This document shows positions 9,523 through 17,989 of a stretch of 64,000 bases of DNA, piece after piece. The DNA comes from Pseudoduganella violacea. Its GTDB lineage: Bacteria; Pseudomonadota; Gammaproteobacteria; Burkholderiales; Burkholderiaceae_D. The stretch's first letter is position 1; each line of letters starts with the position of its first letter. The position numbers were made by a program, and so were the translations under genes. The notes beneath the pieces were generated by a model that ran no database searches, was not told the origin of the DNA, and saw only the letters and a list, made by a program, of their open reading frames with translations. Location of the stretch: the NCBI RefSeq assembly GCF_014191875.1, contig NZ_JACHXD010000002.1, positions 496,001 through 560,000 of the forward strand, given 5' to 3'.

Positions 9523-10154
9523 TCGCCGGTGAGCAGGGAGAGGCGGACCAGGTCGGCCACGTTGTCGACGCCGAGCTTGCTCATCAGGCGGCCTTTGTGC
9601 ACTTCGACGGTGCGCACGCTGATGCCGAGCTGGGGGGCGATTTCGCGGTTGTGGTGGCCGCCCACGACCAGGCGCATGACTTCGCGTTCGCGCGGGGTCA
9701 GGTCGTTCAGGCGCTCGCGGCTGGCGGCGCTGTGCAGCTGGGCGCTGCGGTGCCGGCTTTCGTGGGCGAACGCTTCTTCGATGGCGGGCATCAGCTTGGC
9801 GGCGTCGCAGGGGTCGTCGATGAAGTCGAGCGCGCCGGCGCGGAAGGCGGCGCGCGCCATGCCGACGTCGCCGCCGCAGGCGACCAGCACCATCGGAATC
9901 TCGCAGCCGAGTTCGACCAGGCGGCGCTGCAGGGCCAAGCCGTCCAGCTCGGCCATATGGACGTCGATCAGCAGACACCCGCTCCAGTCCGGCCGCCACG
10001 CTTGCAGGAAGGCGGCGCCGCTGGCGAAGACGGCGATGCGGTAACCGGCCGCGCCCAGTTGCAGGCCCAACGCGTCGCGCACCGCGGGATCGTCGTCAAC
10101 AATAAAAACGGTCAAGTTGGTGGACAAATTTGCACTCCCGGCTCTCCCAGCCAT
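9519..10154 (-). CDS. FixJ/NarL-type response regulator with a degenerate receiver domain
   Basis: A 211-residue two-component regulator with an N-terminal receiver and a C-terminal LuxR-type helix-turn-helix (about 147-205; LTPREREVMRLVVGG). The acidic pocket D20-D22 and the phospho-acceptor D64 (LLIDVHM) are present. Two other conserved receiver residues are changed: the Thr/Ser of strand 4 is Ala92 (LVACGG), and the Lys of strand 5 is Asp114 (FIDDP where FixJ-like proteins have EKP). Phosphorylation-driven switching is therefore doubtful. No histidine kinase gene is adjacent. The annotated ATG start is uncertain, since an in-frame TTG ten codons in has a better-spaced GGGAG. The TGA stop lies inside the end of repeat copy A. 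Confidence 0.88.
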   Translation of the reverse strand: MAGRAGSANLSTNLTVFIVDDDPAVRDALGLQLGAAGYRIAVFASGAAFLQAWRPDWSGCLLIDVHMAELDGLALQRRLVELGCEIPMVLVACGGDVGMARAAFRAGALDFIDDPCDAAKLMPAIEEAFAHESRHRSAQLHSAASRERLNDLTPREREVMRLVVGGHHNREIAPQLGISVRTVEVHKGRLMSKLGVDNVADLVRLSLLTGD

Positions 10155-10385
10155 GCCACTACGTGTTTTACTTATTTATCCCAGGAAAACGCTTGAGGGC
10201 GCCTTCCCAGCCTTATCCTGTCCAGAACATCCATCTAGTCAAAACCCGTAAGGATTTTTTCTAATTGCCAACTTTCATTCCTAGCGATAACATCACGCGC
10301 ATTGTAACGTAATGTATCGGCTTGTGGCTATCATGTAACGACACCCCTGAGCCGCGCAACCGGATAAGCCGGATTGGAAGTAGCC

Positions 10386-11303
10386 ATGTCGTCGATTACC
10401 CTACAGACCTGCCTCAGCGGCACCCCCCTCAATCTGAACTATGTGCGCGATGCGCTCAAGCTGCGCCTGCGCGCCTGGCGCAACCGCCGCCCGACCGCCG
10501 AGTGGCTGGCCATGCTCAACTCGCATCCGGCGCTGCGCGAACTGGCCCTGGCCCATCCGCGCCTGATCCTGAAGATTTACCGCCCTTATCTGAGCCACCA
10601 CCTCGATTGCGCCCAGCGCGCCAGCCTGCTGGCCAGCCATTACCGTTTCATGCTGGAACAGGGCTGGGGCAGCCTGGCGCTGCAAGCCTCGCGCGGCGCC
10701 GTGCCCTTAGTCCAGTTTGCCGGCAAATCCGGCGCGCCCTATGCGATCGAGCTGCAGACCGTGTGGCCGATGGAGCGTGAAGGCGAACTGGTGCTGCAAC
10801 TGCGCGCCGGCCAGGATCTGGTGTATTCGGTGGCGTTCAGCTTTTTCCAGTCAAACGGACAGATGGCGGTGGGCATCGGCTGCATCCAGGGACCACAAGG
10901 CGAACGCGGCCTGGAATTGAACCGCGAAGCGACGCGCGAGCTGCATGGACTGCGTCCGAAGAGCTTGATGGTGCGCCTGGTGCGCCAGCTCGGCCATCTC
11001 TACGGCTGCCAGGAAATGGTCCTGGTCAGCAATGCCAACCGCGCCGTGCGCCATTCCATGAGCAAGGGACTGGTGCTGGCCGATTACGATGGCCTGTGGC
11101 AAGAAATGGAAGCGCGCCTGCGCCCGGACGGCGATTTCGCGCTCGACTGCATCCCCCTGCCCGCCCCCAATATGGAAGAGATTCCATCGAAGAAGCGTTC
11201 GGAAGCGCGCAAGCGCCATGAAATGCAGGAAGACGTGTTCGCCGCCCTCGGCGCCGCGCTGCAAGCGGCAAGCAATGCGCCCAAGCCGGCGCGAGCGGAG
11301 TAA
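10386..11303 (+). CDS. VirK/YbjX (DUF535) family protein
   Basis: A 305-residue cytoplasmic protein of the DUF535 family, which includes Salmonella VirK and E. coli YbjX; these are linked to outer-membrane remodelling and peptide resistance, but the biochemical activity is not known. Family features include HYRFMLEQGWG, FSFFQSNGQMAVGIGCIQGP and the MVRLVRQLGHLYGCQEMVLV segment. ATG at 10386 follows GGAAG with good spacing. It is monocistronic, with about 230 bases upstream separating it from the divergent response-regulator gene, where I see no clear operator. The position among LPS genes fits an envelope role. Confidence 0.85.
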   Translation: MSSITLQTCLSGTPLNLNYVRDALKLRLRAWRNRRPTAEWLAMLNSHPALRELALAHPRLILKIYRPYLSHHLDCAQRASLLASHYRFMLEQGWGSLALQASRGAVPLVQFAGKSGAPYAIELQTVWPMEREGELVLQLRAGQDLVYSVAFSFFQSNGQMAVGIGCIQGPQGERGLELNREATRELHGLRPKSLMVRLVRQLGHLYGCQEMVLVSNANRAVRHSMSKGLVLADYDGLWQEMEARLRPDGDFALDCIPLPAPNMEEIPSKKRSEARKRHEMQEDVFAALGAALQAASNAPKPARAE

Positions 11304-11310
11304 AATTTAG

Positions 11311-11337
11311 GCGGCGCCTCCGCCAGGAGGCCGCTTT
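11311..11337 (+). terminator. Possible hairpin terminator after the VirK-like gene
   Basis: GC-rich imperfect hairpin (GCGCCTCC / GGAGGCCGC) just after the stop, followed by a short TTTG. The T-run is weak, so this is only a candidate. Confidence 0.35.
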
Positions 11338-11378
11338 GTCAGAGTTCTGCCGATCAATCCATTCTGGGAGGAAACGCA

Positions 11379-11612
11379 ATGCGTCTGGACATTTACCGCC
11401 GCCACGAACACAACGGCCATTTCTCATACCTGGCCGTGCCCGAAGGCAAACCCATCCCCCAGGAAGCAATCAATACCGATTGGCAACCCGAAACCCGGGC
11501 GCTGGAAGTCGACGACAGCGCCGCCACCCTGCCCCAATTCCATATCGAACAGCTGGTGCAGCAAATCGGCCTGAAAGGCTATGCGATCACCGGCTTGAAA
11601 GATATGGGCTGA
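11379..11612 (+). CDS. Small conserved protein, DUF6139-like
   Basis: A 77-residue soluble protein beginning MRLDIYRRHEHNGHFSYLAV, with GKPIPQEAIN and a C-terminal KGYAITGL. I associate this pattern with a small DUF6139-type family of Burkholderiales proteins of unknown function, from memory only. The start is well supported: GGGAGGAAACGCA directly precedes the ATG. Its 3' end overlaps the convergent GT9 gene by 34 bases, so one of the two stop regions must be read on both strands. No catalytic motif is apparent. Confidence 0.75.
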   Translation: MRLDIYRRHEHNGHFSYLAVPEGKPIPQEAINTDWQPETRALEVDDSAATLPQFHIEQLVQQIGLKGYAITGLKDMG

Positions 11613-12550
11613 GCCGCATCGGACTCGGGCGCGCGCAACCGGCGCGCCTGGTCCAGCACCTCGTCCACCGAGAAGCAAGCGATATCGTCGGGACTGTCCG
11701 ACAGCACGATGGCGCTGCGGCATGAGCGCGGCCCCCATTGCACCGGCTTGATCTGGTTGTTCTGGTAGATGCCGATCACCGGCGTGTCGAAAGCCGAGGC
11801 CAGGTGGATCAGCGCGGTATCCGGGCTGATCAGCAGATGGGCGCGGCTGCACAGGTCGAACAGGCGGCCCAGGTGGCCGTCGCAATTGACGGCGCAGCCG
11901 TCCACACCGGCCTGGGCCAGCACCGCGCGCGCCGCCGCCTCGCTGCCATTGGTGCAGACCAGCACCAACTGGGCTTGCGGCGCCTGGGCGCGCAAGCCTT
12001 GCAGCATGGCCGCCGCCGCCGCCGCCGGCACATTGCGCTCGGCATCGGCGGCAAACAGGTTCAACACGATCAGTTCGCCACCGGCGGCGAGCTGGCGGTC
12101 AAGTTCGGGGCAAGGTGCGACCGGCGCCAGATCGTAGCGCAGCTCGGCCACGTCCCGGCCCGTGATGGCGCGCACGGCGCTGCGGCTGGTTTCGATCTGG
12201 TGCTGCAAGCCGTCTTCATAAAAACCGCGCAGGTCGACCACCTTGCCGGGCCGCGCCAGCCACAGCAGGACCTTGTTCTTTTCGCTGCGCATGCGGCGCC
12301 AGGTCACGATGTAGTCGAAGCGCTCGCGCCGCATGGCCAGCCCGGTGCGCCAGATGGCGCGCCAGGAACGTAGCGCCAGCGGCCAGCGCTTGGCGATGCG
12401 CCCATCCAGGGTCCAGAAGGCGTCGGTCACGCCGGCCACCGTGGCGTGGATCTCGCAATCCGGATGGTGGCTCAGCAGGCCGTTCACAAACGCGGTGTTG
12501 ACCACCGCGTCCCCCAGCTTGCCGTCGTGCGAAAAGAACAGGACCTTCAT
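11579..12550 (-). CDS. Family 9 glycosyltransferase (heptosyltransferase-like)
   Basis: A 323-residue GT9 protein. DGKLGDAVVNT (residues 9-19) is the family's N-terminal signature. LLISPDTALIHLASAFDTPVIG and IYQNNQIKPVQWGP form the nucleotide-sugar-binding half. It is shorter and more divergent than WaaF or WaaC, so the role is probably transfer of a heptose or related sugar to the LPS core, but the donor is not established. It starts 3 bases after the stop of dnaE on the same strand, so it is probably co-transcribed with dnaE. The 3' end overlaps the small gene at 11379-11612. Confidence 0.85.
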   Translation of the reverse strand: MKVLFFSHDGKLGDAVVNTAFVNGLLSHHPDCEIHATVAGVTDAFWTLDGRIAKRWPLALRSWRAIWRTGLAMRRERFDYIVTWRRMRSEKNKVLLWLARPGKVVDLRGFYEDGLQHQIETSRSAVRAITGRDVAELRYDLAPVAPCPELDRQLAAGGELIVLNLFAADAERNVPAAAAAAMLQGLRAQAPQAQLVLVCTNGSEAAARAVLAQAGVDGCAVNCDGHLGRLFDLCSRAHLLISPDTALIHLASAFDTPVIGIYQNNQIKPVQWGPRSCRSAIVLSDSPDDIACFSVDEVLDQARRLRAPESDAAQPISFKPVIA

Positions 12551-12553
12551 GGC

Positions 12554-15500
12554 TTAGTACTCGATGGCCACGTCGGAGGCGCCGAGCTGCTGCTGCAGCG
12601 CCAGATTCAGCTCGTCGGACGGCGCCACGCGCCACTCATCGCCCAGCTGCAGCACGCAGCTCACGCCCTGCGGCTGGATGCGCGCGGCCACCGGCAGACC
12701 GGCCGGGTTGCGGTGCGGCGCCAGCACTTCGGCGATCTTCTTGCTGTCGAGCGTGGCCGGCAGGGCCATGCCGAGTTGGCGGCCGTACTGCACGCGCGCC
12801 GTGACGATGTCGAACACCTTCTCGGCCGAGATGCGCAAGCCGCCCGAGAAACGGTCTTCCGACACCTTGCCCACCACGGCCAGGAACTCGTCTTCCTTGA
12901 ACATGCGCTTGTTCGGCTCGAACACCTCGTTGTAGACGGTGACTTCGACCACGCCGCTCTTGTCGTCCAGCGTGACGATCAGCAGCTTGCCGCGCTGGGT
13001 CATCTGGGGACGGATGCCGGTGATCACGCCGCATAGCATGCGCGGCTCGCGCGACGGTTCCAACTCCGACAATTTGGTGCGCGCAAAGCGGCGCGCCTCG
13101 CCGGCGAAGGAATCGAACATATGGCCGGACAGGTAGAAGCCCAGCGCCAGCTTCTCTTCGGCCAGCTTCTGGCGGTCGCTCCAGGGCTGGGCCTTGACAT
13201 ATTCGGGCGGAGCCACCAGGTCGCTGTCCTCGCCGCCGAACAGGCTGACCTGGTTGGCCGCTTTCGCGTCCTGGTCGGCGCACTCCATGGCGAAGCTGAC
13301 CGAGGCAAACAGCACGGCGCGGTCGACGCCGAAGCTGTCGAAGGCGCCGCTGCGGATCAAGGCTTCGATGGTGCGGCGGTTGATCTGCTTCTTGTCCACG
13401 CGCTTGCAGAAGTCAAAGAGGCTGGTGAACGGGCCGCCCGACTCGCGCGCGGCGATCACCGCCTCGATGGCGTTCTGGCCCGAGCCTTTCACCGCGCCGA
13501 GGCCGTAGCGGATCTGCGTCACCTTCTTGCCCGTGACCGATGGCGGCGGACCGTCGGGACGGAAGCGGTAGTCGGACAGGTTGATGTCCGGCGGCAGCAT
13601 GGTCAGGCCGCACACCTCGATCGAATCCTCGACCAGGATTTTCACCTTGTCGGTGTCGTCCATGGCCAGCGACATATTGGCTGCCATGAAGGCGGCGGTA
13701 TGGTGCTGCTTGAGGTAGGCCGTGTGGTAGGACAGCAGCGCGTAAGCGGCGGCGTGCGATTTATTGAAGCCGTAGCCCGCGAACTTCTCCATCAAGTCGA
13801 AGATCTCGTCGGCCTTTTCCATGGTCAGGCCGCCCTTGGCCGCGCCCTCGCGGAAGATCTGGCGGTGCTCGGCCATTTCCTCGGCCTTCTTCTTGCCCAT
13901 CGCGCGGCGCAGCATGTCGGCGCCGCCCAGCGAGTAGCCGCCGATGATCTGCGCCATCTGCATCACCTGCTCCTGGTACACCATGATACCGTAGGTTTCG
14001 GACAGGATGCCCTCGGTGCGCGGATCGGGATAGTCGAATTTCTCGCCGTGCTTGCGTTTGCAGAAGTCGGGAATCAGGTCCATCGGACCGGGGCGGTACA
14101 GCGCCACCAGCGCGATAATGTCCTCGAAGCGGTCGGGGCGCGCGTCTTTCAGCATGCCCTGCATGCCGCGCGACTCCAGCTGGAAGACGGCGACCGTCTT
14201 GGCCTTGGTCAGCAGATCGTAGGAAGCGCGGTCGGTCAGCGTCACCTTGGCCAGGTCGAAGTCGGCCATGGCGGGATCGAGATCGCGGATGTAGCGCACC
14301 GCCCGGTCCAGAATGGTCAGCGTGGTCAAGCCCAGGAAGTCGAACTTCACCAGGCCGACGGCCTCCACATCGTCCTTATCGTATTGCGACACCACGCCGC
14401 CGTCGCCGCCCTGGGTGTAGAGCGGACAGAAGTCGGTCAGCTTGCCCGGGGCGATCAGCACGCCACCGGCGTGCATGCCGATATTGCGGGTGATGCCTTC
14501 CACCTGCTGCGCCAGGTCGAGCAGCTGGCGCACCTCTTCTTCGCCCTCCAGGCGCTCCTTGAGCATCGGCTCTTCCTCGATCGCTTCGGCGATCGTCACC
14601 GGCTTGCCGGGCTTGAAGGGAATCAGCTTGGAGACGCCGTCGCAGAAGGTGTAGCCGAAGTCCAGCACCCGGCCCACGTCACGGATCGCGCCCTTGGCCG
14701 CCATGGTGCCGAAGGTGGCGATCTGCGAGACCGCCTCCTTGCCGTACAAGTCCTTGACGTGCTGGATGACGCGGTCGCGCCCTTCCTGGCAGAAGTCGAT
14801 ATCGAAGTCGGGCATGGAAACCCGCTCGGGATTCAGGAAACGCTCGAACAGCAGATTGTATTGCAGCGGATCGAGGTCGGTGATCAAGAGGCAGTACGCC
14901 ACCAGCGAACCGGCGCCCGAGCCCCGGCCCGGCCCCACCGGCACGCCATTCTCCTTGGCCCACTGGATAAACTCGGCCACGATCAGGAAGTAGCCCGGGA
15001 ACTTCATCTTGCAGATGGTATCGGTCTCGAACTTCAGGCGCTCCTCGTAGCGCGGCCGCTTGGCTTCGCGCACCACCGGATCGGGGAACAGGTGTTCCAG
15101 GCGCTTTTCCAGGCCGGCTTTCGATTCCGAGACCAGGTACTCGTCGATGGTCACGCCCGGCGGCGTCGGGAAGTTCGGCAGCTGCGGCTTGCCCAGCGTG
15201 AGCGTGAGGTTGCAGCGCTTGGCGATTTCCACCGAGTTTTGCAGGGCGCCCGGCAGGTCGGCGAACAGCTCGCGCATCTCGGCCTGGGACAGGAAACGCA
15301 TCTGTTCATTGAAGCGCTTGACGCGCTTGGCGTTGGCCATCATCTCGCCTTCGGCGATACAGATGCGCGCCTCGTGGGCGATGAACTCGTCCTGCGACAG
15401 GAACTGCACCGGATGGGTGGCCACCACCGGCAAGCCCAGTTTCGAGGCCAGCGCCACCGAGTGGCGCACCTGGGCTTCCTGGTTGGGCTGGCCGGCGCGC

Positions 15501-16108
15501 TGGATCTCGAGATAGAAATGGCCGGGGAAGATGGCCGCCCACTTCTGCGCATTGCGCTCGGCCAGTTCCAGATTGCCGTTGTCGATGGCCATGCCGATAT
15601 CGCCGAACTGGGCGCCGGACAGGGCGATCAAGCCGCCCGCCCCGCTCTCGCCGGGCAGCAGCTCATAGCTATTGGTGGCCAGCGCCTGCAACCACTCCAG
15701 GCGGATTTCGGCGCGGCCCTTGTACTGGTTGGTCAGCCAGGCGGTCGACAGCAGCTCGCACAGCTGCAGATAACCCATGCGGTTTTTCGCCAGCAGCAGC
15801 AGGCGCGAAGGCTTGTCGCGGTTATCGTCGTTGGTGATCCAGGCGTCGACCCCGACCACCGGCTTGATGCCCTTGCCGCGCGCCGCCTTGTAGAAGCGCA
15901 CCATGCAGAACAGATTGGCCAGGTCGGTCACGGCCAGCGCCGCCTGCTTGTCCTTGACGGCCGACTTGACCAGGTCGTCGATGCGCACCAGGCCGTCCAC
16001 AATCGAATATTCCGAGTGCACCCGCAGGTGGACGAAATCCGGGCCAGTTGGGGCCGCCGCTTCCACCACGTCCGCCACGCCTTCTTGTTCGATTGTTGCC
16101 ATATTCAT
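12554..16108 (-). CDS. dnaE: DNA polymerase III alpha subunit
   Basis: A 1184-residue protein of the normal length for the replicative polymerase DnaE. The N-terminal PHP domain starts with HLRVHSEYSIVDGL (about 27-40). The catalytic aspartates are seen in PDFDIDFCQ (about 431-439) and in KFDFLGLTTL (Asp near 588). These are followed by fingers with YGIMVYQEQVMQMAQ and GKKKAEEM, tandem HhH elements and an OB fold (about 1010-1085, GVITGIRPQMTQRGKLL). It polymerises DNA 5'-3' in the holoenzyme with epsilon, theta, the beta clamp and tau. The initiator is ATG at 16108 or 16102; no strong ribosome-binding site is visible. Repeat copy B lies 61 bases upstream of the start. Confidence 0.97.
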   Translation of the reverse strand: MNMATIEQEGVADVVEAAAPTGPDFVHLRVHSEYSIVDGLVRIDDLVKSAVKDKQAALAVTDLANLFCMVRFYKAARGKGIKPVVGVDAWITNDDNRDKPSRLLLLAKNRMGYLQLCELLSTAWLTNQYKGRAEIRLEWLQALATNSYELLPGESGAGGLIALSGAQFGDIGMAIDNGNLELAERNAQKWAAIFPGHFYLEIQRAGQPNQEAQVRHSVALASKLGLPVVATHPVQFLSQDEFIAHEARICIAEGEMMANAKRVKRFNEQMRFLSQAEMRELFADLPGALQNSVEIAKRCNLTLTLGKPQLPNFPTPPGVTIDEYLVSESKAGLEKRLEHLFPDPVVREAKRPRYEERLKFETDTICKMKFPGYFLIVAEFIQWAKENGVPVGPGRGSGAGSLVAYCLLITDLDPLQYNLLFERFLNPERVSMPDFDIDFCQEGRDRVIQHVKDLYGKEAVSQIATFGTMAAKGAIRDVGRVLDFGYTFCDGVSKLIPFKPGKPVTIAEAIEEEPMLKERLEGEEEVRQLLDLAQQVEGITRNIGMHAGGVLIAPGKLTDFCPLYTQGGDGGVVSQYDKDDVEAVGLVKFDFLGLTTLTILDRAVRYIRDLDPAMADFDLAKVTLTDRASYDLLTKAKTVAVFQLESRGMQGMLKDARPDRFEDIIALVALYRPGPMDLIPDFCKRKHGEKFDYPDPRTEGILSETYGIMVYQEQVMQMAQIIGGYSLGGADMLRRAMGKKKAEEMAEHRQIFREGAAKGGLTMEKADEIFDLMEKFAGYGFNKSHAAAYALLSYHTAYLKQHHTAAFMAANMSLAMDDTDKVKILVEDSIEVCGLTMLPPDINLSDYRFRPDGPPPSVTGKKVTQIRYGLGAVKGSGQNAIEAVIAARESGGPFTSLFDFCKRVDKKQINRRTIEALIRSGAFDSFGVDRAVLFASVSFAMECADQDAKAANQVSLFGGEDSDLVAPPEYVKAQPWSDRQKLAEEKLALGFYLSGHMFDSFAGEARRFARTKLSELEPSREPRMLCGVITGIRPQMTQRGKLLIVTLDDKSGVVEVTVYNEVFEPNKRMFKEDEFLAVVGKVSEDRFSGGLRISAEKVFDIVTARVQYGRQLGMALPATLDSKKIAEVLAPHRNPAGLPVAARIQPQGVSCVLQLGDEWRVAPSDELNLALQQQLGASDVAIEY

Positions 16109-16169
16109 AAGTACTGCCAGTCAAGACTCAGGAAGCCGGTATTGTAACGCCTGGCCGCCCCGCATCGCC

Positions 16170-16297
16170 TTTGATCTACCACAAACAATGTCCACCCTGG
16201 TGTCAGGCACCACGGTCGGACATTTGCTGATCTGGATCAAAGAATGTCTGACTCCAGTGCCTGACACCAGGGTGGACATTGTTTGCGGTAGATCAAA
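16170..16297. repeat. Intergenic nested inverted repeat, copy B
   Basis: A 128-bp member of the family described at 9381. Ends are TTTGATC and GATCAAA. The outer arms match without mismatch over more than 20 bases (AATGTCCACCCTGGTGTCAG and its complement near 16259-16280). The inner arms, TCGGACATTT and AATGTCTGACT, pair less well. The centre is TGATCTGGATCA. It lies between two divergent genes (dnaE and the GT-C-like gene), upstream of both starts, so the family is not restricted to 3' ends of genes. Confidence 0.9.
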
Positions 16298-16315
16298 GGT
16301 GGGGGTGGGATGATT

Positions 16316-16321
16316 TATAAT
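16316..16321 (+). promoter_or_regulatory. Probable -10 box of the six-gene glycan operon
   Basis: TATAAT 35 bases before the ATG at 16357, at the end of a short AT-rich stretch just right of repeat copy B. No good -35 is visible at 16-18 bases, where the repeat's terminal GATCAAA falls. Confidence 0.5.
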
Positions 16322-16356
16322 GTCGCAACTTTTATCCAAAGAAACAAAGTGGTTCA

Positions 16357-17982
16357 ATGAAGAGCGACAAGGCAAGAATATTCATTGTTTGGCTGATCCT
16401 GGCTGGCACGGCTTCCCTGCTTCGCTTTAAGACGGCTATCCAGACCGATGCGCTTTTCCTCGATGCCTTGGCCAGCGATCTGTTGACGCACCATGGGGTG
16501 TGGACGGAGTGGAAATTCGCGCGCGCGCCCTCCTTCTTCCCCGATATGCTCTTGTATCTGGCCGCGTATTTCGTGCTGCCCGACGCGCCGGCGCGCATCT
16601 TCTGGGTGTCCGCCATCCAGGTGCTGCTGCTGGGCTGGACCATCGTCTGGACGGCGCGCCAACTGGCGCCGGGACTGAGCCGGCGCGCCCAGTCCTGGCT
16701 GCTGCTGCTGCTGGCCCTGGTCACGCTGACGGCGGCGCGATCGAATATGTGGCTGTATTTTTACAGCACCAATAACCATATCGCGGCCGTGATCCTGGGC
16801 TTGCTCGGCCTGGTGCTGTATCAGCGCTACCTGGTCCAGGGCGGCCGCCTGCTGGCCCTGCAATTGCTGTTGCTGGGCACGCTTGCCAGCCTGTCCACCG
16901 GCCTGTTCACGCTCAGCTTCACCGTGCCCGCCTTGCTGCTGTGCGGCCTGGCTTGGCTGCTGCTGCGCCTGCAAGGCAGCGAGCGCCTGGCGCGGCGGCG
17001 CCTGCTGCTCATGGGCGCCCTGCTGGCTGCCGCCGAAGTGCTGGCCGGCGCGCTGGGCAAGGTGCTGCTGCCCAACCGTCCGATCGAGGGCGAGGTCGAG
17101 GCCAACCCGGACACCGCCGCCAACGCGCTGAAGCTGTTCATGCGCGCCACCAAGGCCGCCTTCGCCGCCGACAACCGCCTGACCCAGGCGCTGGCCGTGC
17201 TGCTGCTGCTGGCCTTCGCCTACCTGGGCTGGCGCCTGCTGCGCCAGGTGAAGCTCGACGCCAAGGGCTTGCGCATCGACTTTGGCGCCGCCGCCGACTG
17301 GCGCCTGGGCGCCAGCGCCGCCTTCCTGCTGCTGCTGCTGCCGATCAATCTGCTCGGCGTCATCCTCTCGGGCGCCTTCGTCGATCCGGCCTGCTACCGC
17401 TACTTCGTGTTCCCGCTGACGCTGGGGCTGATGCTGGCGGTGATCCTGCTCGAATGCGGCGGCCCGCGCCTGCGCTGGACGCTGGAGGGGCTGGCCCTGC
17501 TGCTGGCGCTGTTCCTGCTGGCTTCGACCGTGCGCGTCAACCGCCACCCGCCCGTGCGCACCGACCTGGCCCAGACCGTGGCCGACTGCCTGGCCGCGGC
17601 GGAACAACAGGGCGTGCCGCTGAAAGCCGGCGTCGCCGATTACTGGAACAGCCGCGCCGTCAGCCACTATCTGCCGCGCCATAATCCCATCCTGGCCACC
17701 TGGAACACGCTGCAGCCGTTCTTCTGGGTGTCGACCATCGGCCCGGTCCGCCGGCCCCAGGCCTATCCGGAATACCAGTATAATTTCGCGATTTTGAACA
17801 ACCCCGGCCATAACGACCAGTTCACCTACACGCCGGACACGCTGGGCAAGCTGCTGCCGCCGCCGAGCCGCATCCATGCCTGCCCGGCCGCCAAGGTGCA
17901 ACTCTGGCTCTACGACGGCAATGAACTCGATGCGGCCATGCGGCAGATCCTGCTCAATTACCGGCGCCAGCCGCCCCCTTGA
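16357..17982 (+). CDS. Polytopic membrane protein, GT-C glycosyltransferase-like
   Basis: A 541-residue inner-membrane protein with about 11 hydrophobic segments and a C-terminal soluble portion (about 400-541). An acidic first periplasmic loop (TDALFLDALASDLL, near residue 30) is in the place where GT-C enzymes carry catalytic acidic residues, but I see no textbook DD/DE motif. GT-C proteins take sugars from polyprenyl-phosphate donors in the periplasm. The next two genes encode a polyprenyl-phosphate sugar synthase-type GT2 and a flippase-like protein, which is the classic trio for lipid-carrier glycosylation, so I infer a GT-C role. It is first in an operon of six tightly packed genes; the next start is 7 bases away. 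Confidence 0.7.
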   Translation: MKSDKARIFIVWLILAGTASLLRFKTAIQTDALFLDALASDLLTHHGVWTEWKFARAPSFFPDMLLYLAAYFVLPDAPARIFWVSAIQVLLLGWTIVWTARQLAPGLSRRAQSWLLLLLALVTLTAARSNMWLYFYSTNNHIAAVILGLLGLVLYQRYLVQGGRLLALQLLLLGTLASLSTGLFTLSFTVPALLLCGLAWLLLRLQGSERLARRRLLLMGALLAAAEVLAGALGKVLLPNRPIEGEVEANPDTAANALKLFMRATKAAFAADNRLTQALAVLLLLAFAYLGWRLLRQVKLDAKGLRIDFGAAADWRLGASAAFLLLLLPINLLGVILSGAFVDPACYRYFVFPLTLGLMLAVILLECGGPRLRWTLEGLALLLALFLLASTVRVNRHPPVRTDLAQTVADCLAAAEQQGVPLKAGVADYWNSRAVSHYLPRHNPILATWNTLQPFFWVSTIGPVRRPQAYPEYQYNFAILNNPGHNDQFTYTPDTLGKLLPPPSRIHACPAAKVQLWLYDGNELDAAMRQILLNYRRQPPP

Positions 17983-17989
17983 TACCGCC

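Noticed and set aside
13121..16147. A 1008-codon plus-strand open frame
   Set aside because: Antisense shadow of dnaE, with composition typical of reverse-complemented high-GC coding sequence and no start signal.
16121..16375. Short open frames inside the repeat copies (for example 16121-16375 and 23330-23692)
   Set aside because: They arise because the same repeat sequence is open in several frames. There is no ribosome-binding site, and the peptides are not conserved outside the repeat.
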